From: Zizania palustris | Lineage: Eukaryota; Streptophyta; Magnoliopsida; Poales; Poaceae | Length of the DNA: 64,000 bases | Direction of reading: 5' to 3' | NCBI GenBank assembly: GCA_019279435.1 | Contig: JAAALK010000288.1 | Coordinates: 75,984,255-76,048,254 of the forward strand | In this document: in pieces, positions 55,959 through 64,000 of the stretch | Layout: every line of letters starts with the position of its first letter | Position numbering within the stretch: the first letter of the stretch is position 1 | The notes under the pieces: model-generated | What the model saw: only the letters and a program-made list of their open reading frames with translations | The model's database searches: none | Told to the model about the DNA's origin: nothing | Program-made: the position numbers and the translations under genes

Positions 55959-57329
55959 TATTGATAGCAAATAATGGAATTAATGGTCAAAATTGTCAAA
56001 AAGTCAAAATTGGTAATTTGGACCAAAAATATGCTAAGTCCTGGCAAAGGCCGGTCTGATCGGCCATGTACTGCCGATCTGATCGGCCCACTTCGGTCGA
56101 ATCGGCCCTATAAGGCCGATCGGACTAGATTTAATCTGAATCCGAGTCAGATTAGTGATTTTGGGGTATTTTTATCCCTAATTATATTTTAACGACTTGG
56201 ACTCGAATATAACTTAGACTAAACCCTAGGCACGCCATGTCTAACCCCTATAAATATAGGGGCAAGGCCGATTCAAGGGTCTCTCTTTCCCCCAAAACCC
56301 TAATAGATCCACCAATCTATTACCTTGAATCGTACTTTTACCTTTCAATTTACCTTTCTTGCCCTAGGTTTAGCTTAGCACGTACATCTTTGTTGGTTTG
56401 CGCAGTAAACCACCCGTCCGCCATGTCGTAATCATGATAAGTCCATGTCGATTCACTAGTCAATCATCCGTTTCATCCACATAATGGATTTCTACCGTTT
56501 TATCGGTTTTACCGGTGATTCGGTCTCTTGGCCATATTGCCTTTGGTTTCTTGGTATTTTTTTGCAGTGTTTCATCTTCCCCATCTTTGCCAAGAACTCT
56601 TGATGCATGCCGTCAACTGCAAGGCAGTCACCGGGACCCCGGAGACCATCTTCCAGGTCTAGTCGGTCTGACCGGAGGCAATACCCCGGTCTGACCGGCC
56701 CGTGCTGTGCCATCACCCAACGCGCCGGAACGCAGTGGTCTGACCGGTGACATGAGGCCAGTCCGACCGGGCTTCACGGGAGGCTCCGGGATCCTTCGCG
56801 TCGGACACCGGAGCCTTTCACCCGAAGTCCCTCACGCTCTCTGATCCGACCGAAGACCACCCTTCGGTCTGACAGACCGAAGGCTAGGGTTTGCACTTGA
56901 CGCTGGAGTATTCTCTTCGGACCCCTCTACACAGCACACGTCGGAGGCCCCCCTTCGGCCAGACTTCGTAGATTACACCGAAGGCCCCCTTCGGCCAAAC
57001 CCTTCGCACCACTGGTCTGACCGGCGGTATAGCGTCGGTCTGACTGGCTTACCTTGGCCGGTCTGATCGCCAGTTAGGCTTTGGTCCATCTGGCCTTAAA
57101 TTGTCCGGTTGGATATTTTCATCTACAACTCGGTTAATTGGATAATATTTTTATATTGTTTAATTTCTTGACAACTCCACTTTCTCTTGTCACTATCTAA
57201 GGTCGTCGGAATGCGACATCGGCGTTGTGTTACGCTTAGGGATTTATCTCTAAGTATCCACATGCTTTTGGATCGTCAGATCGGCATCAATGCGTTTGGC
57301 GCTTTAACCGTTAAGTTTTAGTGTCAACA
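55959..57329 (+). repeat. Gypsy S 5' LTR
   Basis: 1371 bp, starting TATTGATAGC (TGTTGATAGC in relatives) and ending GTGTCAACA. It aligns along its length with the Q 3' LTR. It has a TATA box at 56249-56256, GGTCTGACC-type motifs at 56050-56105 and 56660-57065, and CTTCGG/CCGAAG motifs in the last third. Confidence 0.88.
56245..56262 (+). promoter_or_regulatory. TATA box in an inverted repeat, S LTR
   Basis: CCCCTATAAATATAGGGG: 7-bp arms around AAAT, with the TATA box at 56249-56256. Compared with Q (CCTCTAT / ATAGAGG) one T:A pair is replaced by C:G on both arms. Confidence 0.6.
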
Positions 57330-57354
57330 CACTTTTTGGCGACTCCGCTGGGGA
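57330..57354 (+). promoter_or_regulatory. PBS-like leader of gypsy S
   Basis: TTTTTGGCGACTCCGCTGGG directly follows the LTR end. TGGCGACTCCGCTGG is a common PBS in grass Tat-type gypsy elements; I do not assign the tRNA. Confidence 0.65.
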
Positions 57355-57359
57355 GGAAC

Positions 57360-59105
57360 ATGCCAAGCACTTCCACATCGGCGATGGATACATTGACTAC
57401 GTCTACGTTAGTGGGACCCTCGACGCCGATGGATTTGGTGGGGAACGTGGAGATTGATGACATCAACATCATCGTCCCCATCCTCGATGACCTCTCCAAG
57501 GTGGATAGGGCAGAGATCGAGACCAAGACGAGGGAGCTACACGCTCTCTTACTTGGGCGCTTCACTAAGATCCGCGGGGGCTTCGTCAAGTGCGACATCG
57601 ACATCCCCGACCTCCCTGGGAATAAGGTAACACAATCATCCCCTCGACTGTCCTCCTAGGACATCGAGCAGAAGATAGCCACATCAATAGACCAGGACGT
57701 TAGCGCTACTATTGCAAACCGCGTAGAGGCCATAGTCGACTCTAGAATGGAGGCAATGTTTAGGAGATTTGGCTTTTCCGAGGCCTCTTCCCCACTCCGA
57801 TAGCTAGTGTACCCCCTGTCCATCACATACACAGTAGGACCAACGGGAGTACTAGAAAAACCATAGCGTCTACGACCACATCATCCATGGCCGAGACCGT
57901 GCATGGCTCTGTTGGTCAGACCGACCCTTGGGCCAATCAGACCAGTGTTTGCCAACCCCAACAGCCGACAATAGTCGGTCAGACTGCCCATTAGGCCGGT
58001 CCAACCGGCTATCACACCCTCGGTCAGACCGGCCCTATGGCTGGTCAGACCACCCTGCCACACCTTATGCACTGCTGCCGCCTGCGCCTACATTGCCTTA
58101 TCCCACGCTGCCCGCACCTCCTGCTCCTACACACCCACATAGCCCCGAGTACGTCCCGTATCATGAGCCGGTACGAGAGGAGGAGTCGCATGGCCGACAC
58201 ACCGATATACCACCGCGTGTCGCACCCCCGCACGAGAGAGTGTGTGGGTTGGACACCTAGGGGTCGGGTTAGGGTTTACAACAAGCCATACCCCGACCAC
58301 TTCGACACCATCCCATACCCGCATGGCTTTAGGGTGCCTAAATTTACAAAATTTGACGGTGAAGGTAGTAAGACCACTCTAGAGCACATAGGCCAGTTCT
58401 TAGCGCAGTGTGGCGATGCTAGTGGGTCGGACGCATTGAAGCTTAGACTTTTTCTCGGTCACTTTTCGGCACCGATTTTACTTGGTTTTTGGCGTTACCG
58501 CCGAACCCGCCGAACTCCGTGCAGACTTGAGCCCAGTTAGAACAAAAGTTCAACAATTACTTTTATACTAGAGAAACAGATCTTAGGCTTTCATATTTGA
58601 CATCGGTTAGACATAAGTCTAGTGAGAGTATCGCTGAGTACATTAAGCGCTTTAGGGACACTAGAAACCGATGTTTTACCTTGAACATTTCTGATAAAGA
58701 CTTGGCCGGCCTAGATTTCAACGGTTTACACTCTGAGCTTAAGGAGAGACTAGATGGTCATGATTTCTTCGATGTTAGTCAAGTTCTGCAGAAGGCTCTG
58801 GTTCAGAAAAACCAAGCCAAAAGTAGAAAATTCACTAAGACTTTTAACAAGCCCAAGGCTGAGGTGCACGTCATGGAGCACTCCGATGAGGAGTCATCGG
58901 AGAGTGAGGATGATTCAGCTGACATGTACACCGTAGAGTGGACTTGGTCTAGCAAGGCCAAGACCATTACCTGCTCTGAGCTACGGTCGTCTCCTACCAA
59001 GAGTCAACCAGTGAGGTGAAGTATTCTTTTGACGTGACCAAGTGCGGCAGAATTTTTGATTTTTTGTTGAAGAACAAGCTTATCAAGCCCCTAACCCCAA
59101 ACCAC
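57360..59105 (+). pseudogene. Gypsy S gag
   Basis: Starts at ATG 57360 and runs 99 codons to a TAG near 57657. It then continues with stops and frameshifts through a motif-rich linker (57900-58050). The Retrotrans_gag core lies in two frames, 58260-58540 (YPHGFRVPKFTKFDGEGSK, EHIGQFLAQCG) and 58560-59019 (LTSVRHKSSESIAEYIKRF, LNISDKDLAGLDF, DGHDFFDVSQVLQKALVQ). An acidic stretch and a KCGRIFDFLLKN segment follow, and the match ends at about 59105. It is the same lineage as Q, whose own gag core is deleted. Confidence 0.82.
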
Positions 59106-59892
59106 AAAAAGAGACATATCACACGTATTTATACTACTGATTTGCATAATTAAGTATTAATAGTAACTAATCATGCATAATTAGCCATTAACCGTGAACA
59201 ATAGGGTCTAATCTAGTGATGTTAACTTAAACTGATTATTATATTACTGCATTAACCAATCAACCTAAAATGTAAACCTCTAGGCATAGGATCATTCTAA
59301 TGTTCAAGATCTAGAGCAGCATGGCTTTGATACCACACGTTTGATCAAATTCAATAGGATCGATCTAGTCTAGGAACATGAACACATTAAGAACACTACA
59401 TTAGGCAGAAAGTGTTACCATTTCCAAGAGCTTGGTCATCAGCCATCTTGGCTGTTGGTGAAGAGGAGACAAAGGCAAAAACAATGTTCGTCTGACGGTG
59501 TTATTGCTATAGCAAGTCCCTCCTCCCTTTAGGGTGCCACCGTCACTCGATAACAAATCTTGAGGTCATCGTCGATGTCAATGAGCACGACGATGGGTGG
59601 CGGCCTTTAGATCGACCTAGCGCCCTTTTGGATCGGTGTTAGGAAATATGAGGTGGATTTTTCAGAATGAGAACGTTAGCCTCAAAATGTTGCCTCCCAC
59701 CCCTCTTTTATATGTGGCGCTACTCAATCTAGGGCTGCAACCATGTAGTCAATTGCTCCTCCGATCATGGCACGAATTTAGCTGATCTTGACCGTACTTT
59801 CCATAACCGAAAGAATCAATCTATTTCCATTTTATTTGCTTCTCGAAATTTTATTGATCCCTTATTTTCGTCTGACATATCACCTTCCAACA
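59106..59892 (-). mobile_element. Possible copia 5' LTR and leader (U), truncated
   Basis: On the minus strand a block starts TGTTGGAAGG at 59892, has TATAAAAGAGG near 59715 and runs to 59335, where TGGTATCAAAGCCA (59334-59321) resembles an initiator-Met PBS. Leader-like AT-rich sequence continues to about 59106. Gag of T ends just upstream, consistent with insertion into it. The LTR does not end in CA, no second copy is present and no coding sequence follows, so the call is tentative. Confidence 0.42.
59321..59334 (-). promoter_or_regulatory. PBS-like sequence of U
   Basis: The minus strand reads TGGTATCAAAGCCA, one mismatch from the usual TGGTATCAGAGCCA. Confidence 0.45.
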
Positions 59893-59944
59893 CCATCTCC
59901 ATTCTGGTTCTCAACATCATCGTGCTTCTTCCATCGTGTGCCCC

Positions 59945-60620
59945 GTTCTTATTTAGTTAGGTACAACTTTCCATTGAGTTGCATGGTTGCTGGAGTAGCT
60001 TCGAATGACTCCTTATCAGCCTTCAGATGACCCGTGAGCTCAACCACTGGGAGAGTTTCTGGGTCAAGAAGTGTCTGGATTGCTGGGACTATTTGCTTGT
60101 ATAGCACTATCATGTTGCGAAGCATCTTCTCCACCACCTTGGGCTCCTCCATCACTTCGCTAAGCATTGCTAGAGTGGTTAGCATGTCGTTCAACCAAAA
60201 TGCAAAATCCTCCACTATTTCTTCGTCCTTGAACATCACCAAGTCGAATTAGCGATGTAGTTGTTGCATTGTCACCTTCCTCACCCAATCATTGCCGATG
60301 CACATGGTGGCGATGGCGTCCCAAACCTCTTGTGTTCACTCCTTGTCGGTGATCGCAAACACCATTTCCGGAGGTATGATGCTAAAAAGTGCATCCAAAG
60401 CCATCATGTCCTCCTATTGGTCGATGTCGCCTTAGTCAATAGATCTCCATAGCCCGCTAGCTTTGAACTTCACCTTCATGAGACACGACCAATCCAAGTA
60501 GCTGGTATTGGTGAGGGTAGGATAGACCATCGACCCTCCAATCTCCTTCACCACCCGTTGCACAACAACATCCCGGCCACCATCACCATGTGCCTCAATC
60601 GACGTGATGGTGAATGCCCA
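59945..60620 (-). pseudogene. Copia T gag remnant (DUF4219/UBN2 type)
   Basis: Read from about 60620 downward in essentially one frame: VVVQRVVKEIGGSM, YPTLTNTSYLDWSCLMKVK (DUF4219-like start), DMMALDALFSIIPPEM, TQEVWDAIATM, then the UBN2-like block 60242-59949 (VEDFAFWLNDMLTTLAMLSE, LLDPETLPVVELTGHLKA, NGKLYLTK). Four stops interrupt it. The CCHC part is missing; unrelated sequence begins near 59892. It pairs by type with the pol remnant at 262-2600. Confidence 0.78.
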
Positions 60621-60686
60621 CGACGCTCAGTCGACGAAGTCCTGAATCCATCAGTCACATACCTCAATATAGATCTGAATATACCA

Positions 60687-61173
60687 TTTATCTGAAAATT
60701 TATTGTATAACACAATGTTTACTCAAAGCGGAACAGTTAGAACTTGGAAGTTGGAACACTATAGCAATCTCATTTACGTTGCAAGCGAGTAGTTTTTTTT
60801 CACTAAATCTTAGTGTCTCCGTTCATTTTTAAATGACACCATTAACTTTTATCACAACATTTGAACTCTTATTCAAAAAAATTGTGTAAATATACAAAAA
60901 TATAAGTTATACTTGAAATATATTCAATAATAAAATAAATTATAACAAAATAAATGATATTTCAAAAAGATTTTTAAACTGTTAAAAAGCAGAAGACGTA
61001 GGCATGAGACTCGACATGCACGCCACGCCATGGTGCATGACGCGCTCCTCCAAGAATGCAGCGCGAATCAGAGCTAGAGATCTGGATATGAATGACTCTA
61101 ACAAACAGCCATGCAGCAATTAACTAACTGAAATAACAACTAAAACAGTATCGTACACAAGAATTATTCAACA
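60687..61173 (-). repeat. Copia T 5' LTR, carrying a MITE fragment
   Basis: Starts (minus) TGTTGAATAATTC at 61173 and matches the 3' LTR at 1-218. The match is broken by inserted sequence at about 60811-60975. A degenerate PBS-like TGGTATATTCAG (60686-60675) lies at the expected end. It lies 446 bp downstream of the kinase stop codon. Confidence 0.6.
60811..60975. mobile_element. Stowaway-like MITE fragment
   Basis: CTCCGTTCATTTTTAAATG, then a series of AT-rich blocks (TTGAACTCTTATTCAAAAAA, ATAAAATAAATTATAACAAA), which I recognise from a common grass MITE. Only one half is present, since no opposite terminal repeat is visible. It is absent from the other T LTR (1-218), so it arrived after T. 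Confidence 0.5.
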
Positions 61174-61619
61174 GGAAGAACATGGAGAGGTGTATACTTA
61201 CTCTACCCACCGTGTCACCTCTCGTTAGCAATCGGGGCAAGCAAGCTGCATCAGTATCAAAGCTTTCGTCTTGACATAGCCGAAGGTGTAGGCCTTGCTC
61301 GTTCCTTTCAGCATGTGTCTTACAAAGTGGGGTGGGCACAATATATTGAAATATAAAACCAAACCCAAAAGATGTCCATCGAGAAATTGGGACATTAGTT
61401 CGGTCATCTGGCTGAATTTTATTAATCAATTCAGTCATAATCCTCGTTGAGCTCCACCCCTGAATGATATGCTCGCAAGGAGCTGAAAGATTTACATTGT
61501 CAAAAATAGCAGCTACTACTTGCTACAGACAAACAGAATTCACAATACTAGCCAAAGCTATCCACAAGACTAGAAGACATGAGAGAAGAATTAGCGGTGT
61601 GTATGATAATTTTGATCAA
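61174..61619 (-). other. 3' flank/UTR of the choline kinase gene
   Basis: Unique-looking sequence between the kinase stop codon and the T LTR. The minus strand has AATAAA near 61419-61424 (GATTAATAAAATTCAG), a plausible polyadenylation signal about 195 bases after the stop. Nothing else is recognised. Confidence 0.5.
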
Positions 61620-62321
61620 CTAGTTGGGTTCCAATGTTTTGGCCTTTGTCTGCCAGTACTGATCAAACCGCTGCTTTGCATACTCCTTGTACTCAAAGTC
61701 GATGTTCTTGTTAACATGTCCCTGAAAACAAGAGACAGAAACCAACCACCTTTCTAACATCACTAAATTGATTTGTGCATATTGTTGTGGATGCAGTGTT
61801 AGAGAACTTACTGAGATAACTCCCCAGAGACCCCAAAAGATATGGCTTGCAAGAGTGTATTTTGCAATCAGGTCAAGTAATTTTTCAAATTCTACATCTG
61901 ATGGGTTTTCACCTGATGAACAGATTGAACAATCAAGATTAGTGATCACTCATGACAAATTAAAGTGGAGTCAATGTACATTCCAAAATCTTTATAATGT
62001 CTCTGAATGAAGCAAGAGTATGCACTCCCAAAGTGCTTCCACTTACCTGAAGAGCTGAGGTACGTCTGAACAAATCTGTGTTGTTCATCAATGCCTGAAA
62101 TTATGTTTAGTAGTCAAACAATCAGAAATTTCTCTCAAAGAGATAGGCACAAAGCCATTCACGCAGGTATAACTTAACACATACAGTTATCATCAATACT
62201 GACCAGGGTATTTTGTAAAGTCTAGCACATGCGGTGTAGACGAATGATAATCAGCAGACATCTCACAGAAGTGATTAGCAATGTCAAATGCCACAGGGTT
62301 AAAACTGGCATACTCATAGTC
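61620..62321 (-). CDS. Choline/ethanolamine kinase gene, last four exons
   Basis: Phosphorylates choline (or ethanolamine) with ATP at the start of the CDP-choline (Kennedy) pathway in the cytosol. Exons on the minus strand: 62321-62204, 62094-62047, 61912-61812 and 61721-61620, ending in TAG. All introns have GT..AG and the phases fit (one base carried over after each of the first two). The product ends DYEYASFNPVAFDIANHFCE (a family signature helix), KYPGIDEQHRFVQTYLSSSG, KYTLASHIFWGLWGVIS and EYKEYAKQRFDQYW. The segment is free of stops, unlike everything around it. The ATP-binding and HxDxxxxN parts lie upstream and are not in the window. A LINE sits in the next intron. Choline versus ethanolamine preference cannot be told. 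Confidence 0.9.
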
Positions 62322-62451
62322 CTGCAGTATAAAAGAACAAATAATCAAATGTCCCCATTCCTAAAATTTCCTAGCAACATCTTACAAGTCTAAAAACTTA
62401 TAATTCATCATTTTTTCTTCATGCTGCCTTTGTTTATGTAAACAGGTGTAA
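62322..62451 (-). other. Kinase intron remnant upstream of the last four exons
   Basis: AT-rich sequence with a 3' splice acceptor CTGCAG at its right-to-left end (62327-62322). No further exon is seen before the LINE starts at about 62452. Confidence 0.6.
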
Positions 62452-63930
62452 ATTGGGATCCTTAACTCGTTCTCCCAATCTACTGGTCTCAAGATTAATC
62501 TTTCCAAATCCACCCTCTCGCCAATTAACGCTCCCCCTCAGAAAGGTGAGCTCCTAGCCGCCACTTTCGGGTGCCCCTTGGCCTCTCTTCCGTTCCCCTA
62601 TCTTGGGCTTCCTATGGGGATCCTGAAACCTAAGCCAACTGATCTGGCCTTTCTTATAGACAATGTCGAGCGTAAATTGTCTTCCCTCTCCCCCTGGTTG
62701 TCCATGGCCGGCAGGCTTCAAATTGTTAATTCAGTTCTCTCTGCTCTTCCCACTTATGCCATGTGCACCTTCAAAATTCCCATTTCCATCATCTCACGTA
62801 TTGACAGGGTCCGACGTAATTTCCTTTGGCATGGTCACAACTCTTCCGGCCATAGCTCCTCCAGAGTGGCCTGGCACAAGGTCTGTAAACCCAAGGTCAA
62901 AGGGGGGCTTGGGGTCTTTGATCTACGCACCCACAACATTGCCCTTCTCCTCAAACACTTTCATAAATTCTTGAGTCCCTCTCCCCCTCCTTGGGCCTGC
63001 TTGGTTCATCTGCACTACGCTTCTGCTAGTTCCCCTCCCCACCTGGCTCCCGCGCGCGGCTCCCGTTGGTGGCGTGACATCCTTGCTCTCTCCAACCTTT
63101 TTCGGGCAATTGCCTTCCCCTCCATTGGGAACGGCCGCAATACTGCCTTCTGGGAGGACGGTTGGTCCGCCTCCCCTCTTCGGTTCCTCTTCCCTCACTT
63201 ATTCTCCTTTGCAAAGCATAGATCCTGCTCTGTGAAGCATTTCCTCTCGCATAATCCCCTGTCCGGCAACTTCTTCCTCCCGCTCTCCGTTGAAGCCCAC
63301 AGTGAATATCAGCTTTTACTTCCCCTGTTAGATTCCCTCACTATCCAGCCAAATATTCCGGATATCTGGTCCTTCATCTGGCGCTCCTGCTCTTACAACA
63401 CTGCTCGATTCTACCACTACCAATACCAATTCATCCAGGTCCCTGGTGCCTTTCGCTGGCTCTGGAAGGCCAGGTGCTCCAACAAGCTGAAGGTCTTCTT
63501 CTGGCTTCTGTTGATGGACGGCCTCAACACACGACAGGTCCTTCGCCGGAAAAGAGTCCTCAATTCTGCTAATGAAACCTCCTGCTGCCTTTGCCCATTG
63601 GGGGTGGAAGAATCGGCAACTCACCTCTTCTTCGACTGCCCCTTCAGTCGCACTTGCTGGACCATGCTGGGGGTCCAATGGATCTCTCCTGGTATGATCC
63701 CGGAGAAGCTGGAGGCCTTGAAGATTACATTTAGGAGGTCTTTTTTCATGGATGTCATTGTAATGGGAGCTTGGTCCATTTGGTTAACCCGCAATAAGAC
63801 GGTTTTTGATGGGATAGCCCCCTCTATCTCTTCTTGGAAGACTCGCTTCCTCCTTACTTTTTCTGCTCAGTCCCAACGTTTCCCTACTACTGTTAAGGAC
63901 GATCTGAAACGTTGGATTGAGGCATTGTAA
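62452..63930 (+). pseudogene. LINE ORF2 C-terminal part (RT thumb and zf-RVT), open to its natural stop
   Basis: In-frame from about 62452 (NSFSQSTGLKINLSKS) to TAA at 63928-63930 without a stop. Motifs: PFPYLGLPMGILKPK, WLSMAGRLQIVNSVLSALPT, then the zf-RVT domain (WKARCSNKLKVFFWLLLMDG, CCLC, HLFFDC). Endonuclease and catalytic RT are absent through 5' truncation, so it cannot be active. The uninterrupted frame suggests a recent insertion. Confidence 0.85.
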
Positions 63931-64000
63931 CTTCTTCCCCCCCGCGGCTTTGTATCTTCTTCCCCCCCCCCTCTCTCTTTCTCTGGCTTGTCGTATTTTA
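62452..64000 (+). mobile_element. 5'-truncated LINE in a kinase intron
   Basis: Plus-strand L1-clade LINE, opposite to the kinase gene. It begins within the RT thumb region and runs to the window edge. A pyrimidine-rich 3' UTR follows the ORF; the A tail and target duplication would lie beyond 64000. It is related to the LINE at 10090-16917 but is a different copy and subfamily. Confidence 0.85.

Larger units (their letters stand above)
55959..59105 (+). mobile_element. Tat-type gypsy element S, 5' part only
   Basis: 5' LTR (55959-57329), PBS-like leader (57330-57354) and gag (57360-59105). The left flank in R gag is GATAC (55954-55958). Sequence is gypsy gag until about 59105 and then changes abruptly to unrelated AT-rich sequence read as copia U leader. 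Pol and 3' LTR are missing, so the TSD cannot be checked. Confidence 0.82.
1..61173 (-). mobile_element. Ancient Ty1/copia element T, split by about 57 kb of nested insertions
   Basis: The two ends of one minus-strand copia element frame nearly the whole window. From right to left (5' to 3' on the minus strand) they are the 5' LTR (60687-61173), a gag remnant (59945-60620), a large nested block, integrase C-terminus, reverse transcriptase and RNase H (2600-262), a PPT (230-219) and the 3' LTR (218 to beyond the left edge). The first roughly 190 bases of the two LTRs align at about 80 percent identity by eye. Gag and pol both resemble the same copia group (DUF4219/UBN2-type gag). Integrase N-terminus and protease are missing. 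That both ends belong to one element is inferred; the 3' LTR end and its TSD lie outside the window. Confidence 0.65.

Noticed and set aside
59631..59660. TGTTAGGAAATATGAGG as a plus-strand LTR start
   Set aside because: No PBS or second end is found on that strand; the TATA box and PBS-like site favour the minus strand.

Overview
This is plant nuclear DNA, almost certainly from a grass and probably Oryza or a close relative. The evidence is the set of element types: Tat- and Tekay-like gypsy LTR retrotransposons resembling the rice RIRE families, Sirevirus-type copia, L1-clade LINEs and a Stowaway-like MITE. The only host gene I can support is the 3' half of a choline/ethanolamine kinase gene on the minus strand (four exons, 61620-62321). 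The rest is a layered stack of transposons. Most of it resolves from LTR ends, primer-binding sites (PBS), polypurine tracts (PPT) and target-site duplications (TSD). I use letters for the elements.

Outermost layer: an old minus-strand copia element (T) next to the kinase gene. Its 3' LTR (1-218, running off the left edge) and pol remnant (262-2600) lie at the left. Its gag remnant (59945-60620) and 5' LTR (60687-61173, carrying a MITE) lie at the right. A second, less certain copia 5' end (U, 59106-59892) interrupts T's gag. A gypsy element (R) follows T pol: an LTR at 2601-3675 and a gag cut into pieces at 3676-3716, 22731-23235 and 55722-55958.

Three gypsy elements sit in R. Q (3717-22725, TSD CATTC) is a Tat-type element with PR, RT, two RNase H domains and INT. 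It has itself received a solo LTR (4018-5347, TSD GATTG), a nearly full-length LINE (10090-16917) and a 3.57-kb copia solo LTR (18221-21792, TSD GTGTT). P (23236-55716, TSD TAGGC) is a Tekay-type chromovirus with an extra intact ORF before gag. Its 5' LTR contains two related solo LTRs (23683-27080 minus, TSD CCGAC; 27612-30620 plus, TSD CTCGT with one mismatch). Its integrase is split by V, a Sirevirus-type copia (37104-49981, minus, TSD AGGCC). V carries an inverted solo LTR of its own family (39175-41164, TSD CAAAT). S (55959-59105) is the 5' part of another Tat-type gypsy.

At the right edge a 5'-truncated LINE (from about 62452, plus strand) lies in the intron upstream of the last recognisable kinase exons. 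All retrotransposon coding regions except P's extra ORF are broken. Many stops are TAG or TGA where family members have CAG (Gln) or CGA (Arg), as expected from cytosine-methylation decay. I found no new enzymatic system. The most interesting signals are the intact upstream ORF of P, the compound 3' LTR of P, a 4-kb Sirevirus LTR palindrome, a GGTCTGACC-type motif shared by LTRs and coding regions, and TATA boxes set in covarying inverted repeats.
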